From the NCBI GenBank assembly GCA_002347815.1, contig DDXV01000041.1:1-20758 (forward strand): a stretch of DNA of 20,758 nucleotides. The letters run 5' to 3'. The position numbers were made by a program, and so were the translations under genes. The notes under the pieces were generated by a model, which was not told where the DNA came from, did no database searches, and saw nothing but the letters and a program-made list of their open reading frames with translations. Origin of the DNA: Syntrophaceae bacterium UBA2251. Lineage in GTDB: Bacteria > Desulfobacterota > Syntrophia > Syntrophales > UBA2251. Shown one piece after another: positions 14,374-20,758 of the stretch (its first letter is position 1; every line of letters begins with the position of its first letter).

Positions 14374-15212
14374 TAACGGGTGAGGAGCACGGGGATGGGA
14401 CTCTTCCGGATGATGGCGGAAGTGGTGCTGCCGACGAAGAGCTCCCGCAGGCGGCCGTGGCCATAGGCCCCCATGACCATCAATTCGACCGCGCCCTCCT
14501 GGACGAAGCGGAGCAGGGCCTTGTCCTCCTTCCCCGTCAGAACGATCGTCTGGGCGTTGATCCCGACGTCCGCCAACGCCTCTTCGGCCTGCTTCATGCG
14601 TTCCGCGGCCAGGGTCTGGTTGTCGGTGATGAGGACGACGGTCAGCGGCCAGCCGGTCTTCTCGGACAGGAACGCCGCGATCGAAAGCGCGTGCCGGGCC
14701 GGGGCGCTGCCGTCGTAGGCGAGCGCCATGCTCTCGATTTCGCGAAAGGTGTCCGGGGTCACGAAGACCGGCTTGCCCGCCTTCCGGACCACGGCCTCGG
14801 CGGTCGAGCCGAGGATGCCGCCGCTCCCCAGATGAAAGTGCTCGCCCCGCCGGGCCAGGAGGATTCCGTCTGCCTCCCGGCCGGCCTCGATGATGGATTC
14901 GTCGATGACGCCCATGACCTTCCGCGCGGTCGCCGGGACGCCCGCCTCCCCGCAGCGCTGCTGAAACGCCGCGAGGATCGTCTCCGCCCGCGCCTCCAGT
15001 CCGCCCTCGACGACGGGGAGAAACTCCTGGTAGGGCGGGAGCCCGACCGAGCCGGAGATGTCGCTGAAAACGGGGGCCTGCAACAGCCGGATGTCGACGA
15101 CGTGCAATCCCGTGAGGGACGCGCCCAGTCTTCCGGCGATGTACAGAGCGTACGCCAGGGCGATCTTTCCCTGCTCCGATCCGTCCGTGGGGACGAGGAT
15201 GTTCCGGATCAT
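14373..15212 (-). CDS. Tandem universal stress protein (UspA family)
   Basis: This is a cytoplasmic stress-response protein built from two Usp folds in one chain (279 residues; about 1-150 and 155-279). The first fold starts with ILVPTDGSE and the second with SMALAYDGS. The C-terminal fold keeps the ATP-binding signature G248-x2-G251-x9-G261-S262 followed by Thr residues. In the first fold the glycine pattern is altered (GEHFHLGSGGILGST), so it may bind nucleotide poorly. The start at 15212 follows AGGAGG and lies 9 nt after the stop codon of the MORN-repeat gene, so it is the last gene of the prmA run. Its partner in the cell is unknown. Confidence 0.9.
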   Translation of the reverse strand: MIRNILVPTDGSEQGKIALAYALYIAGRLGASLTGLHVVDIRLLQAPVFSDISGSVGLPPYQEFLPVVEGGLEARAETILAAFQQRCGEAGVPATARKVMGVIDESIIEAGREADGILLARRGEHFHLGSGGILGSTAEAVVRKAGKPVFVTPDTFREIESMALAYDGSAPARHALSIAAFLSEKTGWPLTVVLITDNQTLAAERMKQAEEALADVGINAQTIVLTGKEDKALLRFVQEGAVELMVMGAYGHGRLRELFVGSTTSAIIRKSPIPVLLTR

Positions 15213-15221
15213 GTTTCCTCC

Positions 15222-15905
15222 TTAGAGCTTTTCGTAGGTTGAGAAGTTCTTGAGGAGATCGTCGATGATCTTGTCCTTTTCCTGCCGTTCGTCTTCGTTT
15301 TCCTCCGTGTCGGCCGTGTCGGCCGGCAGCACGGTTTCGATTTCCCGCCCGGCTTCGTCGTAGGAGACGAATTTCCCGACGAGGCGGCCGTTCCGGTAGG
15401 TGGCGGTTTCCCGGATGCGGCCGTTGCGCCAGTAGGACACGTACCGGCCGTCCCGCTTGTCGTTCACGAACCCGCCCTGCTCCCTGATCTGTCCGCTTTT
15501 GTAGTACGAGACGTAGGGGCCGTCGAACTTGCCGCTTCTGAAGTGTTCTTCCTCCTTCAACTGTCCGTTGCGGTAGTACAGCCGGTAGACGCCGTCCAGC
15601 GCCCCGTTCCGGTAATGCTCGCTTTCCCGGATCTGGCCGTTTTCGTAATAGCAGACGTAATCGCCTTCCAGCCGGTCGTTGACGAAGGTTCCCTTTTCCC
15701 GGAGGCGGCCGTCACGGTAAAAGGAGCAGGCCTCGCCTTCCCGCCGGCCCTGGTGGAACCGCATCTGCGCCATGACCTGGCCGTTCGTGAAATAGGACGT
15801 GTAGTCGCCCTCCCACTTCTTGTCCAGGACGTGGATCCGCTCCTTGAGGCAGCCCTCGTCGTCATGGTAGATTTTTTCGTGCAGCGTGTTCCGCTTGGCG
15901 AACAT
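15222..15905 (-). CDS. MORN-variant / YwqK-like repeat protein
   Basis: This 227-residue protein consists almost entirely of six to seven 23-25-residue repeats of the form DGxYxSYYxNGQIRExxxYRNG (residues about 33-190), the MORN_2 pattern found in YwqK-family proteins. Each repeat carries aromatic pairs and an NGQ/NGR turn, expected to form a beta-hairpin solenoid. The last 35 residues are acidic, then a short amphipathic tail (KDKIIDDLLKNFSTYEKL). There is no signal peptide, so it should be cytoplasmic. Many relatives are annotated as the antitoxin of a toxin-antitoxin pair, but no toxin-like gene is adjacent here, so that name should not be adopted. It sits between an RDD membrane protein and a universal stress protein, with 9-nt gaps on both sides. 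Its role is unknown; protein or membrane binding is plausible. Confidence 0.88.
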   Translation of the reverse strand: MFAKRNTLHEKIYHDDEGCLKERIHVLDKKWEGDYTSYFTNGQVMAQMRFHQGRREGEACSFYRDGRLREKGTFVNDRLEGDYVCYYENGQIRESEHYRNGALDGVYRLYYRNGQLKEEEHFRSGKFDGPYVSYYKSGQIREQGGFVNDKRDGRYVSYWRNGRIRETATYRNGRLVGKFVSYDEAGREIETVLPADTADTEENEDERQEKDKIIDDLLKNFSTYEKL

Positions 15906-15914
15906 GACCGTCCT

Positions 15915-16406
15915 TTACGCGTGCGTTCCCGTGCCCGTCGGCGGCGAGGGGAGGCGGACCACGACCGTGCCCGCGATCTTGTCGTGCCAGCCCTGCTTCC
16001 GCCCGTCCCAGGCGATCCAGAGGAATCCCAGGTACAGGAAGATCCCGGAGAGAATATACCCCACCCAACGCAGGAAGGCAAGGCCGAAGGTCATTCTTTC
16101 TCCTGAAATTTGAATGACTTGCAATTTCATCGCCATCTTCCCCGGCGTCTGGCCGGTCAGGCCGTGAAAGTAGGTGAAGTAAGCCGCGCTCGCGAGCGTC
16201 GACGCGAACAGGTACAGCCCCGTCAGGCCCCGGATCAACGTCTCGATGGCGTCCGGGGCGGGAGAGCGGCGGGGCGAGGGCAGGTCGAAGCCGCCGGCCA
16301 GAACGAGGACGAGAAAGAGGAACAGGGAAACCCCGTAGAGGAGGGCCTTGTCGATGGCGAAGGCCGCGAGGCGGCGCCAGAAGCCGCCGTACAGGAGCGG
16401 GGTCAT
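15915..16406 (-). CDS. RDD-family inner-membrane protein
   Basis: This 163-residue protein has the RDD signature at the N-terminus (GFWRRLAAFAIDKALL, residues 8-23), where the two arginines and Asp19 are the conserved residues. Three membrane segments are at about 18-39, 58-80 and 108-131. The conserved cytoplasmic loop GQTPGKMAM (85-93) and the C-terminal QGWHDKIAGTVVV (138-150) are both present. The family is of uncertain function; some members have been linked to ion transport. Its start codon overlaps the rsmE stop codon (ATGA), so translation is coupled. Confidence 0.88.
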   Translation of the reverse strand: MTPLLYGGFWRRLAAFAIDKALLYGVSLFLFLVLVLAGGFDLPSPRRSPAPDAIETLIRGLTGLYLFASTLASAAYFTYFHGLTGQTPGKMAMKLQVIQISGERMTFGLAFLRWVGYILSGIFLYLGFLWIAWDGRKQGWHDKIAGTVVVRLPSPPTGTGTHA

Positions 16407-17179
16407 GTCCCGTTGTCCCCCTTCCCGGCGGTCCCGAGGGTCTCCCGTTCATACTGCACGATGGCGAGCGCCGCCACCGCCGCCGTTTCCACCTTCAGGA
16501 CACGGCGGCCGAGGCTCGCGATGAAAAACCCGTGCCCCTTCGCCAGCCGGACTTCCGCCTCCGTGAAGCCTCCCTCCGGACCGATGACGACCGTACACGG
16601 CCGGTCCTTCCGGTCCGGCAGCCCGCGCAGCAGGTTCCGGAGGCCGGTCTCGCGCTCCTCTTCCCAGAGCATCAGGCGGACCGCCCCGTCTTCCGGCGCG
16701 GCGACGATGTCCTCAAAGGAGGCGATGTCCTCCACCCGCGGAATATCCGCGCGCCGGGACTGCCGGCAGGCCTCGACGGCAACGGTCTGCCAGCGGGCGA
16801 CCCTCTGCCGGGCCTTCTCCGCCGTGAGGCGGGGGATGGAGCGCTCGGAGTGGAAGGGCCGGATCGCCGTAACCCCCAGTTCCGTCGCCTTCCGGATGAC
16901 GGCCTCCATCGTTCCCCCCTTGGGGAGGGCCTGGGCGAGGGTCAGGGACAGGGCGTCCGCGGGAACCGCGCGGCAGGCGCCGACCTGAACGCTCACGCCT
17001 TCCCGGTCGACGCGCGTCGCCTCGGCCTGCCCCTCCCGTCCCTGGCCGTCGAACAGGATCAGGGCGTCCCCCTCCCGGAGGCGGAGGACCGTCCGGAGGT
17101 AGCGGCGCCAGTTGCCGTCGAGGACGCGGGTCTCCCCGGCGGCAAAGGGGTGGGGATAGTAGATGCGCGGTGCGGTCAA
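16403..17179 (-). CDS. rsmE: 16S rRNA (uracil1498-N3)-methyltransferase RsmE
   Basis: It methylates U1498 of 16S rRNA with S-adenosylmethionine. It is a SPOUT-family enzyme with an N-terminal PUA-like RNA-binding domain (residues about 1-70). The SPOUT knot is marked by VVIGPEGGFTEAEV (198-210) and SLGRRVLKVETAAVAAL (222-238), the signature of RsmE. QALPKGGTMEAVIRKATELG (84-102) is also typical. I chose the TTG at 17179, giving 258 residues, because its sequence TTGA overlaps the prmA stop codon exactly as ATGA does at the next junction, and homologues begin near this point. The GTG at 17218 would add 13 residues and overlap prmA by 43 nt. The gene is full length. Confidence 0.93.
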   Translation of the reverse strand: MTAPRIYYPHPFAAGETRVLDGNWRRYLRTVLRLREGDALILFDGQGREGQAEATRVDREGVSVQVGACRAVPADALSLTLAQALPKGGTMEAVIRKATELGVTAIRPFHSERSIPRLTAEKARQRVARWQTVAVEACRQSRRADIPRVEDIASFEDIVAAPEDGAVRLMLWEEERETGLRNLLRGLPDRKDRPCTVVIGPEGGFTEAEVRLAKGHGFFIASLGRRVLKVETAAVAALAIVQYERETLGTAGKGDNGT

Positions 17180-18129
17180 GGCGTCTGTCCCTCGTTCTGG
17201 AGGACGTAGCAGACCCACTCCTTTTCCGTGATCGTCCGGCGCGAAACGAACGGGGGGGCGAAAAAGTGCGCCTCGATTTCCGGCCGGTTCTGATCGATGA
17301 TTCCGGACAGCACCAGATAGCCGCCGGGCGTCAGCAGCGACACGAGATGGGATCTCAGGCGGACCAGAAGCCGGGCCGTCAAGTTGGCGATGATCAGGGA
17401 AAAGGGGTCGTGCAGGGTCGTCACGTCCCGGTTGACGATTTTGACCCGGTCTTCGACCTCATTGATCCGGACGTTCTCCCGGGCGATTTCCGCTGCCTTC
17501 CGGTCGATGTCCACGCACACGACCGCTTCCGCGCCGAGCTTGGCGCTGGCGATGCCCAGGATCCCCGTCCCGGTGCCGACATCGAGGACCCGCGCCCCCT
17601 GAACGGACCGGTTCTTGAGCAGGATGTCCTCCATCGCCTCCAGGCACATGCGGGTCGATGGATGCTGCCCCGTGCCGAAGGCCATGCCGGGGTCGATGTC
17701 GATGACGATGTCGTGACCCTGCGGCGTGAAGCGTTCCCAGGTGGGTTTGATGACGATGTTTTTGCTGACCCGGATCGGCTTGAAGTATTTTTTCCACTGC
17801 TCGCCCCAGTCCGGATCGTCGATGGTTTCGGTCGTCAGCGTGACCGGGTCGAATTCGGGAAAGAGCTGCCCCAGGCTCGCCAGATACGTCTCCAGGTGCG
17901 CCAGGCGGTTCTCCAGGCGCGCATCCACGGGCAGAAAGGCGTTGAGCTTGTCGAGCGCCGCCGGCCGATCGTTTGGGGCAAAGGGTTCCAGCACCTCCTG
18001 ATAGGCCCCCTGGGCGCCGATCTCCGTCACGTAATTGGCGAGCGCGTCGACCAGTTCCGGCGGCGTCGACAGTTCGATCTTGAACCAGCGTTCCCGCTTG
18101 TCTGGCGTCATTCCCTGTTTCGCCGGCAT
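17176..18129 (-). CDS. prmA: Ribosomal protein L11 methyltransferase
   Basis: It trimethylates ribosomal protein L11 using S-adenosylmethionine. The N-terminal domain (about 1-115) recognises L11 and includes DPDWGEQWKKYFKPI (106-120). The methyltransferase core has DPGMAFGTGQHPST (146-159), VLDVGTGTGIL (181-191) and the NLT motif (249-251), all standard for PrmA. The 317-residue length is slightly longer than the E. coli protein. The ATG at 18129 has GGGAGG six bases upstream; M7 is an in-frame alternative with no better site. It is the first gene of the run and has a strong promoter upstream. Confidence 0.95.
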   Translation of the reverse strand: MPAKQGMTPDKRERWFKIELSTPPELVDALANYVTEIGAQGAYQEVLEPFAPNDRPAALDKLNAFLPVDARLENRLAHLETYLASLGQLFPEFDPVTLTTETIDDPDWGEQWKKYFKPIRVSKNIVIKPTWERFTPQGHDIVIDIDPGMAFGTGQHPSTRMCLEAMEDILLKNRSVQGARVLDVGTGTGILGIASAKLGAEAVVCVDIDRKAAEIARENVRINEVEDRVKIVNRDVTTLHDPFSLIIANLTARLLVRLRSHLVSLLTPGGYLVLSGIIDQNRPEIEAHFFAPPFVSRRTITEKEWVCYVLQNEGQTP

Positions 18130-18185
18130 GGCGGTCCTCCCTTGTTTGGCCCCGGGCAGGCGTTGCTTGTTGAGGCCCGGTGGTG

Positions 18186-18214
18186 TTTATAACCTTTTCC
18201 CCCGGACTTTTCAA
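18186..18214 (-). promoter_or_regulatory. Promoter of the prmA-rsmE-RDD-ywqK-usp run
   Basis: On the minus strand TTGAAA (18214-18209) and TATAAA (18191-18186) are separated by exactly 17 bp. The predicted start is near 18179, about 50 nt before prmA. Each box matches consensus in 5 of 6 positions, so this probably drives the whole five-gene run. Confidence 0.8.
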
Positions 18215-18323
18215 GAGGGTGCGGGGGGTGACCTGAATGATGAGACAACATTTCCCCCTCCTCAAAACCCTTGGGCGTGAGGCAGCGAAGGGCGGCGACC
18301 GGGAAGGGGCTTGGCCGCCGCTC

Positions 18324-19613
18324 CTAGTCGCGGTAGAAGCGGATCCCGTCGATCCAGAGGGAGCCGGCGATGTCTCCGTTCTTTCTCTGATGAATGCCGA
18401 TCTGAACCCCCTCGACGCGTTCGAGTCGCAGGACCTGGTCCCCGGGTTTGGCCCCGTACCGGGCCGCGGCGCCCTCCTTGATCCAGCCCCGGGCGACGAC
18501 CATCTGCGCAAAGGGGATGCGGATCTTTTCCCAGGACGGACCGGCTTCGAAGAATCCCGCCCAGGCGTCGACCCGGTTCGGGTCGTCGGGCAGGGACGTC
18601 ATGACCATGACCTGGGCATGCACCGTCTCCGTCGCCCGGGCGTCGAACTCGATCCCGTCGTAGAGGGAGAGGTCCCGCTTCTTGCGGTTGTCGATGCGCG
18701 CCCATCCCGGATTCTTTCCCGGAACGAGCCGGTAGTCGATCCGCATCGACCGCCGGGAATCGGCGCTGCCCTCCGCGCGGTCCAGTTCCGTCCGGAAAAA
18801 GGGCGCCGTCCGTCCGGTCGTGACCATGATCCAGGAGGGATCGTGGACGGGGGATTCGAACGTTTCGTCGAAGGGGCCGGAATCGCGGATTTCCGAGGCC
18901 TTGAAGAGGGCCGTCTTCAGGTGGATGGCCGACATCGCCTGCGAGGTCCGGACATTGACGAGCCGCAGGTGGATGTCCCATTCGCCCGCGATTTCGGCGA
19001 GGGTGCCCGTCAGGAGCAGATCCGCCATCATCAGCTTTCCCAGGACGTCCCCGGGCTTTTCCCGGGTCAGCCCGCTTTGGCTGAGCGTGATTTCGTTCAT
19101 CACCGCCTTGAGCTTCGTCCGCTCGACGACGTTGAACTGGCCGGAATCGATCAGGGCCGTGGTCAGGCCTTCCAGGGTCACGCGCCCCTGTTCCTTCTCC
19201 CGCCCGCGGATCACCTCGAAGTCCACGATGGCGATCGTCTTCTTGGGGATCGTCAGGCGGACGGGGGTTCCGGCGGGCATGGGCTCGGGTTTGTCCAGCG
19301 CGACCGTCACGGTCGCACCGCGCACCTCCCCGACGGTCGCGGGCTTTCCGTTGACGTCCGTCTTCATCCCTTCGATGATCAGGCTTTTCTGGACCAGGGC
19401 CTGGGCGATCTCGCCGACGGGGGACCCCGGCGTCCTGCCCATGTCGGGCAGCTTCATCGCCAGGGCGAGACCGTTTCCGGCGGGGCCCTGGACCGTTCCG
19501 TCGAGATACAGGAGGCTCGCGGGCTCCGGCGGCGCCTTTGTCGGGGCAACGGCGGCGCAGGAGCAGGCGAGCAATGCGAGCGCAGCGGCAAGGAACGGCA
19601 GGACAGGCTTCAT
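18324..19613 (-). CDS. Lipoprotein with CsgG-like domain and jelly-roll-like C-terminal domain
   Basis: This predicted envelope lipoprotein starts MKPVLPFLAAALALLACSC, with a lipobox (LLAC) at C17. The start at 19613 has GGAGG well placed upstream; the longer frame to 19682 lacks such a site. Residues about 125-235 (KKTIAIVDFEV, then TALIDSGQFNVVERTKLKAV and ADLLLTGTLAEI) resemble the CsgG/curli-assembly-type lipoprotein domain, also seen in FlgO- and PenA-like proteins. Residues about 247-429 resemble a CIA30/galactose-binding-like beta-sandwich (SLYDGIEFDARAT, GPSWEKIRIPFAQM and SLWIDGIRFYRD). The N-terminal 30-120 stretch is not recognised. The 429-residue protein has its own promoter and no obvious partner gene. 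Function is unknown; sensing or assembly in the periplasm is possible. The domain assignments are by eye. Confidence 0.75.
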   Translation of the reverse strand: MKPVLPFLAAALALLACSCAAVAPTKAPPEPASLLYLDGTVQGPAGNGLALAMKLPDMGRTPGSPVGEIAQALVQKSLIIEGMKTDVNGKPATVGEVRGATVTVALDKPEPMPAGTPVRLTIPKKTIAIVDFEVIRGREKEQGRVTLEGLTTALIDSGQFNVVERTKLKAVMNEITLSQSGLTREKPGDVLGKLMMADLLLTGTLAEIAGEWDIHLRLVNVRTSQAMSAIHLKTALFKASEIRDSGPFDETFESPVHDPSWIMVTTGRTAPFFRTELDRAEGSADSRRSMRIDYRLVPGKNPGWARIDNRKKRDLSLYDGIEFDARATETVHAQVMVMTSLPDDPNRVDAWAGFFEAGPSWEKIRIPFAQMVVARGWIKEGAAARYGAKPGDQVLRLERVEGVQIGIHQRKNGDIAGSLWIDGIRFYRD

Positions 19614-19688
19614 CGTTTCACCTCCGCGAATCGGGACCCGCCCCGGAGACCGGCGACAAACGGGGAGCGGGCATTCTCCCACGCCCGG

Positions 19689-19717
19689 AGTATGGCCAGA
19701 ATGAAAGCGGGTGTCAA
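19689..19717 (-). promoter_or_regulatory. Promoter of the CsgG-like lipoprotein gene
   Basis: On the minus strand TTGACA (19717-19712) and CATACT (19694-19689) are 17 bp apart. The predicted start is near 19682, giving a leader of about 70 nt. The perfect -35 box lies only about 17 bp from the putative left end of the transposon scar, which did not destroy it. Confidence 0.68.
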
Positions 19718-19822
19718 TAGAATAGTGATTTTAGGGCTCCTCGCTAAAATGTATGGGTAACCAGATTCGAAATATGATAGAGATCCGTCATCAAGAGATG
19801 AAGGAGGTTGATACGGATCATC

Positions 19823-19996
19823 ATGAGAGACACGGATTTATTTCAGTTGGCATTGGGTTTGACACCGCCATGGCATGTGGCGTCGTGTGAGTTTGATCCG
19901 GATAAACATCGTCTGGACATTGAGATTGATTTTCCTCGGGGCAGTCTGTTTGCATGTCCCATTTGCGGCAGAGAGGGATGCAGTGATGTAGGTTGA
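19823..19996 (+). pseudogene. ISL3-family transposase, N-terminal fragment
   Basis: The fragment begins MRDTDLFQLALGLTPPW and continues with CEFDPDKHRLDIEIDF and FACPICG, the start of ISL3-type transposases, including the first half of their zinc finger. It breaks off after about 57 residues (GREGCSDVG then stop). The HDT..K.WRH continuation, the helix-turn-helix and the DDE catalytic domain are missing. AAGGAGG (19801-19807) is preserved upstream; a TTG at 19808 is in frame but abuts that site. Only about one-seventh of a normal transposase remains, so it cannot act. Confidence 0.85.
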
Positions 19997-20258
19997 AAAA
20001 AAGGTGGCCAGGCCCAGGACCAACGGTTTCGTCGAACGCTTCAACCGAACCATGCTGGATGAGTTTTTTAGGGAGGCCTTCCGGAAGGAGTTTTATTCTT
20101 CCGTGGAGAAGCTTCAGAAGGCCCTGGATCAGTGGTTGCAGCATTACAACTATGAAAGGCCACATCGAGGATACAGAAACATGGGCAGGAGGCCCTTTGA
20201 AACCATCGAAGCGGGCAAGGTTATCAAAGAGCAGGTAACGACCAAAGAAACGGCTTAA
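19992..20258 (+). pseudogene. IS481-family transposase, C-terminal fragment
   Basis: The fragment (about 88 residues, opening VEKKVARPRTNGFVERF) is the C-terminal end of an integrase-core transposase, with FVERFNRTMLDEFFREAF and the conserved HYNYERPHRGY segment followed by GRRPFETI. The last catalytic Glu of the DDE triad is probably in GFVERFN; the two Asp residues and the helix-turn-helix domain are missing. A stop codon lies just upstream in the same frame, inside the ISL3 piece, so the junction between the two remnants is near 19985-19995. A GTG at 20004 could start it but would make only a non-functional tail. Confidence 0.85.
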
Positions 20259-20339
20259 ACAGCACCACCGAAGAGAGACTGACTGTCCGGGAAGAGCTTA
20301 ATTTTTACATTTTATCACACATTTCTTGAGGTACTTTCC

Positions 20340-20758
20340 ATGATCAGATCACTGGATGATTTTTCAAGGATTGCACAGGAAAAAGGTCCCAAGAAACTGG
20401 CTGTTCTTGCCCCCGAAGATGAGGACTTCATGCTTGCCGTGAAAACGAGCTGGCAGAAAGGATATATCGAACCTGTTCTCATCGGCAATACGGAAAAGAT
20501 GCAACGGGTGGCAGAAAAGGTCGAATTCGACATCGGTGGATTTGAAAAGATAATCGGCGATGAGAGGCAGGCCATTGCCGATCTCGGTCTCAACATGCTC
20601 TTTTCCGGAAAGATCGCCATCGTCAGCAAGGGACAGATACCCACCTCGTACATCTACCGCTCCATCATCAGGGAAGAAAATAAAGCCGGTTCGGGAATGA
20701 CTGTAAGCGTCGTTACCTTCTGGGAAGTTCCCGGTCTCGACCACCTCATCGCCTTTAC
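20340..20758 (+). CDS. Phosphate acetyl/butyryltransferase family protein (5' part)
   Basis: The frame is open to the window edge (139 full codons). It starts MIRSLDDFSRIAQEKGPKKL and continues with LAVLAPEDEDFMLAVK, GYIEPVLIGNTEKM and SKGQIPTSYIYRSII, then VVTFWEVPGLDHLIAF. This is the N-terminal domain of the PTA/PTB family, which interconverts acyl-CoA and acyl phosphate for ATP formation during fermentation or syntrophic growth. It resembles phosphate butyryltransferase more than Pta, but the fragment does not settle the substrate. GAGG lies about ten bases before the ATG. Base composition is more AT-rich than the genes to its left. The putative IS481 end is only about 30 nt upstream, so its promoter may have been altered. 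Confidence 0.85.
   Translation, partial: MIRSLDDFSRIAQEKGPKKLAVLAPEDEDFMLAVKTSWQKGYIEPVLIGNTEKMQRVAEKVEFDIGGFEKIIGDERQAIADLGLNMLFSGKIAIVSKGQIPTSYIYRSIIREENKAGSGMTVSVVTFWEVPGLDHLIAF

Larger units (their letters stand above)
19734..20309 (+). mobile_element. Composite insertion-sequence scar (ISL3 5' remnant joined to IS481 3' remnant)
   Basis: This AT-richer block holds two truncated transposase pieces of different families in the same orientation. The left boundary is set at GGCTCCTCGCTAAAATG (19734), which resembles ISL3-type terminal repeats. The right boundary is set at ACA (20307-20309), as expected for IS481-type ends. The boundaries are inference; no matching inverted-repeat pair or target duplication was found, consistent with two different elements having lost their other ends. 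Confidence 0.6.

Noticed and set aside
15222..15905. Toxin-antitoxin system based on the YwqK-type name of the repeat family
   Set aside because: No toxin-like neighbour exists; the adjacent genes are an RDD membrane protein and a universal stress protein, so the label would mislead.
18237..19760. Plus-strand open frame of about 500 codons opposite the lipoprotein gene
   Set aside because: The minus-strand gene has a lipobox signal peptide, ribosome site, promoter and domain matches; the opposite frame has none.
19734..20309. An intact, active insertion sequence
   Set aside because: Both transposase pieces lack most of their catalytic domains and belong to different families, so nothing here can transpose by itself.

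Overview
The window looks like chromosome from an anaerobic, Gram-negative, GC-rich bacterium. The Gram-negative envelope is shown by an OmpA-type porin, a lipobox lipoprotein and phosphoheptose isomerase. Anaerobiosis is suggested by an oxygen-sensitive class III ribonucleotide reductase and a phosphate acetyl/butyryltransferase. A deltaproteobacterial lineage of the Syntrophales or Desulfobacterota type is my best guess from gene content, but this is inference only. The window is densely coding and no stretch above about 250 bases lacks a gene. I found no rRNA, tRNA, CRISPR array or prophage.

Layout. (a) 1-2525, plus strand: mechanosensitive channel mscL with a zinc-ribbon tail, then an OmpA-family outer membrane protein with seven 30-residue calcium-binding repeats. 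The OmpA-like gene has a sigma70-type promoter preceded by two perfect CRP-type palindromes, and ends in a hairpin terminator. (b) 2638-5478, minus strand: an amidase-signature hydrolase and an SPFH/zinc-ribbon protein, the latter with a near-consensus promoter. (c) 5705-9177, plus strand: a SAMHD1-like HD phosphohydrolase whose stop codon overlaps the start of the anaerobic ribonucleotide reductase nrdD, so a probable dNTP-degrading and a dNTP-making enzyme are coupled. (d) 9248-12559, plus strand: gmhA-grpE-dnaK behind a promoter with a nine-G tract in its spacer, closed by a strong terminator. (e) 12788-14264, plus strand: a secreted single-HKD phospholipase D-like protein and surE.

(f) 14373-18214, minus strand: a five-gene run, prmA-rsmE-RDD membrane protein-MORN/YwqK repeat protein-tandem universal stress protein, with overlaps or 9-nt gaps at every junction and one strong promoter before prmA. 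(g) 18324-19717, minus strand: a lipoprotein with a CsgG-like domain plus a jelly-roll-like C-terminal domain, with its own promoter. (h) 19734-20309: a more AT-rich scar made of the 5' end of an ISL3-type transposase joined to the 3' end of an IS481-type transposase. (i) 20340 to the edge: the start of a phosphate acetyl/butyryltransferase.

Most genes are housekeeping or envelope functions. The items most worth a second look are the glutamine at the expected radical-glycine position of NrdD, the poly-G spacer in the heat-shock operon promoter, the twin CRP-type sites before the OmpA-like gene, the HD-nrdD coupling, the two-domain lipoprotein and the chimeric transposase scar. I did not find a clearly new defence or biosynthetic system.
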